Origin: an uncultured Gammaproteobacteria bacterium
GTDB lineage: Bacteria > Pseudomonadota > Gammaproteobacteria > Steroidobacterales > XN24
NCBI GenBank assembly: GCA_947259915.1
Contig: CAMYOC010000002.1
Coordinates: forward strand, 1 to 64,000
DNA: 64,000 bases
Reading direction: 5' to 3'
Part shown: piece after piece, positions 52,564 through 62,378 of the stretch
How positions within the stretch are numbered: the stretch's first letter is position 1
Layout: each line of letters begins with the position of its first letter
Made by a program: the position numbers and the translations under genes
The notes under the pieces: model-generated
What the model saw: only the letters and a program-made list of their open reading frames with translations
The model's database searches: none
Told to the model about the DNA's origin: nothing

Positions 52564-55299
52564 GTGACCAAGAAGGCGACTGGGCCGACACCAGCCCGTC
52601 CTGAACAAGCCTGGCACGCGAAGGCCCCGGATGAAGTCAGTCAGGTCCTGGACGCTGACATCCAGGGTCTGACCAACGAGGAAGTGACCCGGCGCCTGCA
52701 GCAATTCGGGCCCAATGCGTTGCCGCATATGCCGCCGCCGACCTTGTGGGCCATCGCGCTGCGCCAGTTCAAGAGCCCGCTCATCTATATTCTCGCGATC
52801 GCCGCCGCGGTCTCGCTGGCCCTGGACGAGGTCAAGGACGCAGCGTTTATCGTCGGCGTGCTGGTGATCAACGCCATCATCGGCACCATCCAGGAGGGAC
52901 GTGCGGAACGCGCCAGTCAGGCTCTGCAGCAGCTGTTGCGTATCCGCGCCACGGTCCGTCGCAATATGCAGGCCCGGGAAATCGATGCCGAGGAGCTGGT
53001 GCCGGGCGATCTGGTCTATCTGGAATCCGGCGGCCGTGTGCCGGCCGATATCCGCCTGTTCTCGACGCACGGTCTGGAGGTCGACGAGTCGCTGCTGACG
53101 GGCGAATCGACTTCCGTCGGCAAGGACTCCACCTGGCTGGGGGACGCGGAGACATCGCTAGCCGATCGCCGCAACATGTGCTTCGCGGGCTCGATGGTGA
53201 TCCGCGGGCGCTGCCAGGGGCTCGTCGTGGCCACCGGGCCGGACAGCGCCATCGGTCGCCTGGCGCTGGATGTGATGCAGTCGGCCTCGGGACGGCCACC
53301 GCTGGTGTTGCGGATGGAGGAATTTACCCGGCGTATTGCTATCGCGGTACTGGTGGCCGCCGCTTTTGTCGCCGCCGCCGGAGTGAGTTTTGGCGGCTAC
53401 GGGATTGCCGAGATGTTCCTGTTCGGGGTCGCGCTGGCGGTCTCCGCCATCCCCGAGGGACTACCGGTGGCGCTGACCGTCGCCCTGGCCATCGGCACCA
53501 CCCGCATGGCACGACGCGGGGTGATCGTGCGCCGGCTAACCGCCGTCGAGGGTCTGGGCAGCTGCACACTGATCGCCAGTGACAAGACCGGCACGCTGAC
53601 GTGTAACGAACTCACCGTGCGCGAGGTCCGCCTGCCGGATGGCAGCGTGTTCGAGGTCGCCGGCGAAGGCTTCGTGCCCGAGGGACGCTTCCTGCAGCGC
53701 GGCGAGCCGATCGAGCCGGATCAGGGCATCGCGCTGGCTGGCCTCGCCAGGGCGGCGGTGCTGTGCAACGAGGCCGATCTATATCACCGCGACGCCGGCT
53801 GGGCCTGGCGCGGAGACGCCACGGACGTGGCGCTGCTGACCATGGCCTACAAGCTGGGATGGCGCCGCGAAGTCTCGCTGGAGCGGCACCCGCAGGTCAA
53901 CGAGCTGCCGTTCGAGGCCGAGCGTCAATTCGCCGCCAGCTATCACCGCACCGAAGACGGCATCAGCGTCATGGTCAAGGGCGCGCCGGAACGCATTTTT
54001 GACATGTGCGACGACGATGCGGCGCGGCTCGCGTCGCTGGAGGCGATGAGTCAGGAGATGGCGGAGCACGGTTATCGCGTCCTCGCGCTGGCCGAGGGCC
54101 AGGCGCCTGCGGACCTGAACGAGACCCAGGCGCCGCCGGAACCGTCCGCCCTGCATTGTCTGGGTCTGGTCGGCATGATCGATCCACTGCGCGAGGGGGT
54201 GCGCGATGCAGTGAGCGATGCCCGGGACGCCGGCGTCGAGACCATCATGGTGACCGGCGACCATCCCATCACCGCGCTGGCTATCGCCCGCGATCTGGGT
54301 CTGGCCTCGTCACCCGACCAGGTCGTCAACGGCTCGGCGCTGGCCAGGAGTTCGCCGGCCGAGTTGTCCGCGCTTATCGGCCGCGCCCGGGTGTTCGCCC
54401 GGGTCGCGCCGCATCAGAAGCTGGAGATCGTCGAGGCGGCACGCAGCGCTGGGCAATTCGTCGCCGTCACCGGTGACGGCGCCAACGACGCCCCTGCCCT
54501 GCGCAGCGCCAATATCGGCGTGGCCATGGGCAAGTCCGGCACCGATGTGGCGCGCGATGCGGCCGAGCTGGTAATCAGCGATGATCACTTCGCGACGATA
54601 ACGGCCGGCATCGAAGAAGGCCGCATCGCTTACAACAATATCCGTAAAGTCATCTACCTGCTGATATCGACCGGCGCGGCCGAAGTGGTGCTCGTCGCGC
54701 TGGCCATCAGCTTCGGCCTGCCGCTCCCGCTGCTGCCGGTTCAGCTGTTGTGGCTCAACCTGGTCACTAACGGCATCCAGGATGTCGCGCTGGCGTTCGA
54801 GCCAGGGCTGGGGGACGAATTGAAGCGGCCGCCGCGGCCGCCTCGGGAACCGATCTTCAACCGGCTGATGATCGAACGCACCGTGGTCGGCGCGCTGGGC
54901 ATGGGGCTGGTCGGCTTCGCCTTGTTCTTCTGGGCACTGGGGCAGGGCTGGGAGGTGGAGACCGCACGCAACGCCGTGCTGCTGCTGATGGTGCTGTTCG
55001 AGAACGTGCATATTTTCAACTGCCGTTCCGAGACGCGATCCGCGTTCACGCTGTCGCCGCTGCGCAGTCCGGTTTTGATGATCGGCATGCTGACCGCGTT
55101 CTCGATCCATGTGTCCATGCTCTATCTGCCGATAGGCAAGACGCTGCTATCGACCCAACCGGTCGACGGCAGCTTGTGGCTGATGTTGGTGGCGCTGAGC
55201 TTGTCGATCCTCGCGCTGTTGGAGCTGCACAAATTGTCCTGGTATCTGCGTAGACGCAAGCAGCCGGCCGCGAAACACGAGCGTCCCCGCTCAGCCTGA
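52564..55299 (+). CDS. P-type cation-transporting ATPase (type II, Ca2+-like)
   Basis: A 911-residue ATPase. It has the TGES actuator motif (LLTGESTSVG), PEGLP in helix 4, the phosphorylated Asp340 in DKTGTLT, KGAPE, MVTGDH and GDGANDAP. Helix 6 reads LNLVTNGIQDVALAFEP, where the calcium pump has D in the NLVTD position; here it is Asn, so the transported ion may not be Ca2+. N-terminal domain matches SERCA/PMCA-like pumps. The start is GTG. It ends 9 bp inside the convergent decarboxylase gene. Confidence 0.92.
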   Translation: MTKKATGPTPARPEQAWHAKAPDEVSQVLDADIQGLTNEEVTRRLQQFGPNALPHMPPPTLWAIALRQFKSPLIYILAIAAAVSLALDEVKDAAFIVGVLVINAIIGTIQEGRAERASQALQQLLRIRATVRRNMQAREIDAEELVPGDLVYLESGGRVPADIRLFSTHGLEVDESLLTGESTSVGKDSTWLGDAETSLADRRNMCFAGSMVIRGRCQGLVVATGPDSAIGRLALDVMQSASGRPPLVLRMEEFTRRIAIAVLVAAAFVAAAGVSFGGYGIAEMFLFGVALAVSAIPEGLPVALTVALAIGTTRMARRGVIVRRLTAVEGLGSCTLIASDKTGTLTCNELTVREVRLPDGSVFEVAGEGFVPEGRFLQRGEPIEPDQGIALAGLARAAVLCNEADLYHRDAGWAWRGDATDVALLTMAYKLGWRREVSLERHPQVNELPFEAERQFAASYHRTEDGISVMVKGAPERIFDMCDDDAARLASLEAMSQEMAEHGYRVLALAEGQAPADLNETQAPPEPSALHCLGLVGMIDPLREGVRDAVSDARDAGVETIMVTGDHPITALAIARDLGLASSPDQVVNGSALARSSPAELSALIGRARVFARVAPHQKLEIVEAARSAGQFVAVTGDGANDAPALRSANIGVAMGKSGTDVARDAAELVISDDHFATITAGIEEGRIAYNNIRKVIYLLISTGAAEVVLVALAISFGLPLPLLPVQLLWLNLVTNGIQDVALAFEPGLGDELKRPPRPPREPIFNRLMIERTVVGALGMGLVGFALFFWALGQGWEVETARNAVLLLMVLFENVHIFNCRSETRSAFTLSPLRSPVLMIGMLTAFSIHVSMLYLPIGKTLLSTQPVDGSLWLMLVALSLSILALLELHKLSWYLRRRKQPAAKHERPRSA

Positions 55300-56760
55300 T
55301 TCGATCCGTGCGGCCGTCTGCTCCAACAGAGCCAGCAAGCCGTCCACTTCCCGGCGATGGCTGCGCACATGCAGACAGGCGAAACGCAGCGTGTACTGCC
55401 CGTCCAGCTGTGTCGAGGAGATAAAATAACGGCCGTCCCGATGGACCGCTTGCAACAGCGCCTTGTTGTGCGTCTCGATATCTCCATGCGCCGGGTGATA
55501 ACGGAAGGTGACCACAGACAGATCCGGCGCCGGACCCGGCTCGAAGCCACGGATCTGGACGAGCCGCTCGCGGAAATAGCGCGCCAGCAACAACTTTTCT
55601 TCTAGCGCGGCGCGGAATGGCGCAAGACCGAGCAGCTTCAGCGGCAGCCATAGCCGCAGGCCGCGGAACGGACGGGTGAGTTCCGGCCCCAGGTCAGCCG
55701 GTGAGAACACGCCGCCTGCGTCACGGGCGTCCTGCATGTAATCCGCGGTGTAATAATGCGCCGCGGCCAGTTGTCGCTCGTCCCGGGCCAGGATGGCGCC
55801 ACTACCAAAGGGCAGAAACAGGCCCTTGTGGGGATCCAGCACTACCGTGTCCGCCCGCTCGATGCCGGCCAGACGCTGACGACCGGCACTCGTCAACAGA
55901 AAGAACCCCCCATAGGCGGCGTCCACGTGGTTCCACAGCCGGTGCTCCGCCGCCACGTCCGCGATGGCCCCGAGCGGATCGACGGCGCCGACATCGGTGC
56001 TGCCGGCCGAGGCCACCACCATCCAGGGCCTCAGCCCGGCGGCCCGATCGGCGGCAGCGCTCTGCGCCAGCGCCGCAGGATCCATGCGCCAGCTTTTGTC
56101 CATAGCGACACGGCGGATCACGCAATCGCCGACACCGGCCAGCCGCAGGGCCTTGTCCACACAATGGTGGGTCTGGCCGCTCAGATAGACCACGTTGTGC
56201 TCCACATCGCGGGCGCGGATGCCACAGGCCTCGCGCGCCGTCACCACGGCCGCAAGATTGGCGATACTGCCGCCGGAGGTCAGATCACCGCCGGCGCCGG
56301 GCGGCAGACCGACCAGATCCGCCATCCAGCGCACCAGCGAGCGCTCCATCACCGCCGCCCCGGGACTGGCGAAATAGACGCCGGAATAGCTGTTGGTGAC
56401 ATCGGCGAGGAAGTCGCCCAGCGCGGACGGGTAAATGCCGCCGCCGGGGATATAGCCGAAATGCCCGCCCGAGGCCGGATTGATCCCGGTATCGAGCACC
56501 TCGCGCTCGAGCACATCGAGGATCTCCCGGATCGAGCCCGCGGTGTCTTCCGGCCGGAATGCGGCGAGATCAGGACAAGCGGCGTTTGCGCGGTAGGTGG
56601 GGCGCTCGGCCAGCGACGCCACAAAGTGGTCGGCGAATTCGAACGCCTGCCGGGTCATCTCATGACGGACAGCCGCATCCGGATCCAGCTGTCGGGCCAT
56701 CGCTTCCAGGCGGTGCAATTCGCGTTCCAATCCGTATCCCCCGTGTGATATCGCGGACAA
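55291..56760 (-). CDS. PLP-dependent group II decarboxylase
   Basis: A 489-residue PLP enzyme of the aromatic-L-amino-acid/glutamate decarboxylase group. The internal aldimine lysine is in VLDPHKGLFLP, the cofactor aspartate and alanine in HVDAAYGG, and the substrate-loop GHFGYIPGGG region is intact. Related enzymes decarboxylate aromatic amino acids, 2,4-diaminobutyrate or aspartate; the exact substrate cannot be told. It starts near the 179-bp gap before the triheme cytochrome gene and shares its last 9 bp with the convergent ATPase gene. Confidence 0.9.
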   Translation of the reverse strand: MSAISHGGYGLERELHRLEAMARQLDPDAAVRHEMTRQAFEFADHFVASLAERPTYRANAACPDLAAFRPEDTAGSIREILDVLEREVLDTGINPASGGHFGYIPGGGIYPSALGDFLADVTNSYSGVYFASPGAAVMERSLVRWMADLVGLPPGAGGDLTSGGSIANLAAVVTAREACGIRARDVEHNVVYLSGQTHHCVDKALRLAGVGDCVIRRVAMDKSWRMDPAALAQSAAADRAAGLRPWMVVASAGSTDVGAVDPLGAIADVAAEHRLWNHVDAAYGGFFLLTSAGRQRLAGIERADTVVLDPHKGLFLPFGSGAILARDERQLAAAHYYTADYMQDARDAGGVFSPADLGPELTRPFRGLRLWLPLKLLGLAPFRAALEEKLLLARYFRERLVQIRGFEPGPAPDLSVVTFRYHPAHGDIETHNKALLQAVHRDGRYFISSTQLDGQYTLRFACLHVRSHRREVDGLLALLEQTAARIESG

Positions 56761-56939
56761 GCATACCCACGCCGGCGGTCCCGGGTCAGCCGACCACCGA
56801 ACGGCAAAGCCTTATCGGCTATCCGGCGTCAATCCGGAAAACGCCAGCGAGATGCGCTGGCTCGAGCAGGTAGAGCGTCGCGAACCGACACACGACTAGA
56901 CAGATCGGATCCGGTTCTCCCGCCACGCTGCGCGGGCGG

Positions 56940-57521
56940 TCACCAGTTCCGCGGGCCGCGCTTGATGCTGACCGCCCCGCGGTCGGTGTTCATGCGGTGG
57001 CAGCCGATACAGCTGCCCTGGAAATCCTGAACGAAAACATTGTGTTCCGGGTCTTCGAAATGGATCTCGTGGATCAGCGTGGCCAGAGGGTAGGCCGCGC
57101 CGCCATCCTTGTGACACTTGCGACAGCCGTTGGGCACGGTCTTGACGTGGTTTGGCGGGATCCCGTGGCCGACGCGCTGCAGCAGCACGCCCAGCGAAAC
57201 ATAGCCGTCATCGGTGTCATCGTTGTGGCAGTCGACGCAGCCATTCTTCCACACGCCACCGCCCCAGTATTTGCCATCCACTTCCTTCGGCACGGGCCGA
57301 CGCTTGCGTGGCGTGACCGTGGCCGCTTCCTCGTTGGCTGCGAGCAGATGGACACCTGACGGCACGTCCGTTGCAGCCACTGTCGTCATCTCACCATCGA
57401 TCGCGGTATTTAGCATCGATCCGGGCACCTCGGCGATGGCGACGGCCGCAAACAAAAGCCCCGCCAACAGCAGCGGGCGGCGGACCGAACGGACGGGGGC
57501 TGTGTGCATCATCGGCTCCAT
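56940..57521 (-). CDS. triheme c-type cytochrome, probably periplasmic
   Basis: A 193-residue protein with three CXXCH heme sites: CVDCH (95-99), CRKCH (133-137) and CIGCH (171-175), and further His (HGIPPNH, HEIHFED) that could give bis-His ligation. The N-terminal 30 residues form a signal peptide or anchor. Residues 40-80 are a basic linker. It may carry electrons to a terminal reductase or an outer membrane conduit. It is not close to the octaheme operon and shows no FNR-like box upstream. Monocistronic, divergent from the HhH gene. Confidence 0.88.
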   Translation of the reverse strand: MEPMMHTAPVRSVRRPLLLAGLLFAAVAIAEVPGSMLNTAIDGEMTTVAATDVPSGVHLLAANEEAATVTPRKRRPVPKEVDGKYWGGGVWKNGCVDCHNDDTDDGYVSLGVLLQRVGHGIPPNHVKTVPNGCRKCHKDGGAAYPLATLIHEIHFEDPEHNVFVQDFQGSCIGCHRMNTDRGAVSIKRGPRNW

Positions 57522-57691
57522 CTCCAGGCCATCTCTGATCGCTGGCGCGCGGCGCTCCCGGGGCTGCCGGGCCGCTCGCCGGCGACGACCCGATCATAAC
57601 CCAGTCGAGCGTGGATTCGTGAGCGGCTCCCGCACCACTCCGTCGGGGGCGGCGACTATGCTTGGGTCAAGGGAGGCTCAATCGACAACCA

Positions 57692-58552
57692 ATGGACACG
57701 AACGTAAACCAGCAGGTAGCGCGCAAGCTGGACGAGGCCGCTGAACTCCTCGCTCAACAGGGCGCCAATCCATTCCGGGTATCCGCCTATCGCAATGCGG
57801 CCAACACCGTCGAGAAGCTGGACCGGAGCGTGGCCGATATCCTCGATGAGCAAGGGCTGGAGGGCCTGATCGAGCTGCCCACGATCGGCAAGGGCATCGC
57901 GTCTGCGATCCGCGAACTCGTTACCAGCGGCCGCTGGAGTCAGCTGGAACGTATGCGCGGCACGCTCGACCCGGAAGCCCTGCTGCAGACGGTCCCGAAC
58001 GTCGGGCCGGTGCTGGCGGCTCACATCCACGATGAGCTTCACATCGACACCCTCGAACAGCTCGAAGCAGCGGCCTGGGATGGGCGACTCGAGGGTCTGC
58101 CCGGTGTCGGCGAGCGCAAGCTGCAGGGGATCCGCGCCGCTCTGGCCAGTATGCTCGGGCGTGCCCGGAGGCGCGACGCCGGGCGCGGCGCCAACGGACC
58201 GGATGTGGAACTGCTGCTGCACGTGGATCAGAAATATCGCCGCGCCGCGGAGGCCGGCACGCTGCCCACCATCGCACCCAGACGCTTCAATCCCTCCGGC
58301 GAGGCCTGGCTGCCGATCCTCCACACCGAGCACCGTGGCTGGCATTTCACGGCCTTGTTCTCCAACACCGCCCGCGCCCACGAACTGGACCGGGTGCGAG
58401 ACTGGGTGGTGATCTATTTCTACGACGACAGCCACGAGGAAGGCCAGCACACGGTGGTCACCGAGACCCGCGGGCCGCTGACCGGACAAAGAGTCGTACG
58501 CGGACGCGAGACCGAGTGCCGCGCCTGGTATCAGCGGGCCGTTGCCGGTTGA
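57692..58552 (+). CDS. helix-hairpin-helix protein related to the N-terminus of DNA polymerase X
   Basis: A 286-residue cytoplasmic protein. The first 140 residues match the 8-kDa and HhH part of family X polymerases (ARKLDEAAELLAQQGANPFRVSAYRNAA, then IGKGIASAIREL and VPNVGPVLAA, LPGVGERKLQGIR, three HhH-like elements). The polymerase palm is absent; a unique domain of about 110 residues follows (LLLHVDQKYRRAAEAG to the end). It probably binds DNA. The ATG at 57692 fits the fold better than a TTG at 57662. Confidence 0.82.
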   Translation: MDTNVNQQVARKLDEAAELLAQQGANPFRVSAYRNAANTVEKLDRSVADILDEQGLEGLIELPTIGKGIASAIRELVTSGRWSQLERMRGTLDPEALLQTVPNVGPVLAAHIHDELHIDTLEQLEAAAWDGRLEGLPGVGERKLQGIRAALASMLGRARRRDAGRGANGPDVELLLHVDQKYRRAAEAGTLPTIAPRRFNPSGEAWLPILHTEHRGWHFTALFSNTARAHELDRVRDWVVIYFYDDSHEEGQHTVVTETRGPLTGQRVVRGRETECRAWYQRAVAG

Positions 58553-58717
58553 TGCCACCGCCCGGGCCTGGCGTGGCGTGGCCCAGGGCCGCCGGAAACG
58601 ACTTCGGATTTATGCTTATCTCCTGGTGACGTTCCCGGATCTGATAACGCAATCCACGCAAGACAGACGACCGATCTCTTCGATCCGTAGCCCCGTCAGC
58701 GTGGCCGCGTAAGGGGA

Positions 58718-59680
58718 TTATCTCGATTTCTTTAGCGCAGCCTTGGCCTCTTTGTGACCCGGATCGAGCGTGAGCGCGTATTGGTAGGCCCTGCGCGCTT
58801 CATCTTCTCGCTCCTGCTGCGCGTAGATCAGCCCGAGGCGATACCAGGCCCACGGTAACGGGACCTCATCCTGTCCCGGCTCGTGCTCGACATACTGACT
58901 TAGCGCGCGCTCGCCGCGCTCGAGGTGTTGGCCGGAAATAGAGGCCGTCCGCCCGATCTGATACGTGATGCTCATGTCGTCCGGGAATCGCGACAGCCCT
59001 TCTTCATACGTCTGTATCGCGTCGTCGTAACGACCGGCCTCGTTGAGAAACAGGCCGAAAGCGATACAGGCATCAGGTTCGTCCGGCTGCAGCGCAAGCG
59101 CCGCGCGGTACTCGATCTCCGCCGACGCCGGCTCGTCTTTAGCCTGGAAGACGCTGGCGCGAGCCAGATGTCCCTGGAGTGGATCGAGTCTGGCAATCTC
59201 CAGCGCCTGTTGCTCGGCCTTGTCGAGGCTGCCGCCGGCGATCGCGGGCGCGCGGATGTAGTAGATCACCAGACCGTAGCGCGCCTCCACGTTAGCGCCA
59301 TCCAGCACCACCGCGCGCTTGAAGCTGTCCCGGATCTTGCCGGACAGACGCATGGCCTTGAACATGCCGGCGCCCTGGGCGCTGGTTCCGTAGGCCTCAC
59401 CGAGGCGCTGAAAATAGACCGACTGCCGGTCATCGATCTCCACCGCCCGCTCCAGCCATTCCACCGCGTCGTCCGTCCGGCCCTGCTGCAGATAGCTGTT
59501 ACCGATCTGAAATGCGGCCGCGGCATCTTGTGGATCTTCTCGCAGACGGGTCTCGAAAATCTGCTGAGCCTCGGTGTACCGTCCCTGCTCGAGCAGCAGC
59601 AATCCCGTTGCCAGGTCCGCCGCGTACCCGCTGCGGGCAAGCAACAACAGACAGGCGATGATGACGGCAGCTGGTCTCAC
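58718..59680 (-). CDS. exported TPR-repeat protein
   Basis: A 320-residue protein with a signal peptide (about 20 residues, GYA) followed by about seven tetratricopeptide repeats, for example LATGLLLLEQGRYTEAQQIF and GNSYLQQGRTDDAVEWLERA. It is a periplasmic protein-protein interaction scaffold of unknown partner. Monocistronic; tail to tail with the HhH gene across 165 bp that contain a C/G-rich stretch but no clear terminator. Confidence 0.85.
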   Translation of the reverse strand: MRPAAVIIACLLLLARSGYAADLATGLLLLEQGRYTEAQQIFETRLREDPQDAAAAFQIGNSYLQQGRTDDAVEWLERAVEIDDRQSVYFQRLGEAYGTSAQGAGMFKAMRLSGKIRDSFKRAVVLDGANVEARYGLVIYYIRAPAIAGGSLDKAEQQALEIARLDPLQGHLARASVFQAKDEPASAEIEYRAALALQPDEPDACIAFGLFLNEAGRYDDAIQTYEEGLSRFPDDMSITYQIGRTASISGQHLERGERALSQYVEHEPGQDEVPLPWAWYRLGLIYAQQEREDEARRAYQYALTLDPGHKEAKAALKKSR

Positions 59681-59847
59681 ACAGGTTCCTCGGGGCCCGT
59701 CCTTGTCTTTGATTTTTGACCCGCGTCCTTATGCAATATAGACACCTCGCGCGTGAAAAGTGCCATGACCGCGAGTGCATGGTCGGACGTCACCGTGCCC
59801 CGACCGGGGCAAGCTGGCGCCACAGCGGCCATACTCATCACAGAGTC

Positions 59848-59976
59848 ATGCAATTCAACGCGGAACAAGCCCTGATCCTGGTCGCCCTGCTGCTGCCGCT
59901 GTTTGGCGTGATCCTCGGCGTGCAGTGGTTGCGTCGCGAGCGCAGACGCGAACAGCGCAGGCGCGAACAGCGCTAG
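59848..59976 (+). CDS. 42-residue membrane peptide with Arg-rich tail
   Basis: A short frame with one hydrophobic helix (ALILVALLLPLFGVILGVQW) and a 12-residue tail of Arg/Glu/Gln (RRERRREQRRREQR). No clear ribosome site is visible, so support rests on the protein-like composition and on the stop-to-start placement. Not recognised. Confidence 0.4.
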   Translation: MQFNAEQALILVALLLPLFGVILGVQWLRRERRREQRRREQR

Positions 59977-60063
59977 ATCCTGCGGTCAAATGGCCAGCCG
60001 TCCTGGCCGGCTAGTTCGCCCGGCGCGTGTGCGCAGCAAAGATCAGCCCGGAGCTGGTGCCTC

Positions 60064-61731
<1,668 letters not shown>

Positions 61732-61798
61732 GGCGCGCCATCCTACGCGCGGCGACGCGAGGGCTCAACGCAGCAAGCGCCAGGCCTCTGACCGTGGA

Positions 61799-62362
61799 TC
61801 AGGCCGGAATGACCATCATCCCGGTAAAGAACGGGTGCAGGAGCATAAAGATGACCATCACCACCATGCCGATCACCACGGTCACCAGGTCTTTCGACCA
61901 CGACACTGCGGCGGCCTTCTGCCATGGCCCCTCGCGGCGGCTGATCAACACGACCTCCGCCAGGGCCCAGAGCCCCATGGTTCCAAACAGGATCAGCGAG
62001 CGGATGTCCCCGTTGGCAAACAGATGACCGGTCGCCCAGACCAGGATCGCGGTCAGCTGCGGATGACGCACGATGCGCTTGATGTTGTTGTCGGTCTTCG
62101 CCGCGGCAAACAGCACAAACGCAATCAGTACCAGCAGATAGGTCAGATGGCGTCCCCATACCTGCGGCGCGTAGACCAGCGTCGGGATGGTGCCGCGCCA
62201 GCCGATCACGATCAGCACCAGAGACGTGATGATCAAAAGCGAGAACAGACCACGGTAGCGCTGTCCGAGCCGCTCCTTGAGCGCCGCCCGGGGCGCCGGC
62301 GCCAGCACCGGGAACAGATGCACCGCAGCCCATAAGGCCACGCCGAGAATCAACAGACCCAT
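61799..62362 (-). CDS. NnrU family membrane protein
   Basis: A 187-residue membrane protein with five or six helices. IVRHPQLTAILVWATGHLFANGD, given here in part, is the NnrU signature. NnrU family proteins are found near nitric-oxide and nitrite reduction genes in some bacteria, but its job is unclear; no denitrification gene is nearby. It starts 16 nt after the partial zinc peptidase stop and precedes the M28 lipoprotein gene, so the three may form one operon. Confidence 0.85.
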   Translation of the reverse strand: MGLLILGVALWAAVHLFPVLAPAPRAALKERLGQRYRGLFSLLIITSLVLIVIGWRGTIPTLVYAPQVWGRHLTYLLVLIAFVLFAAAKTDNNIKRIVRHPQLTAILVWATGHLFANGDIRSLILFGTMGLWALAEVVLISRREGPWQKAAAVSWSKDLVTVVIGMVVMVIFMLLHPFFTGMMVIPA

Positions 62363-62378
62363 TACCTCATCTCCGTTA

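Noticed and set aside
56800-56899. Protein-like tail ending at a TAG (57 nt before it reads VNPENASEMRWLEQVE)
   Set aside because: No start codon or ribosome site lies upstream in that frame, which runs antisense through the decarboxylase N-terminus. Could be a relic, but unsupported.
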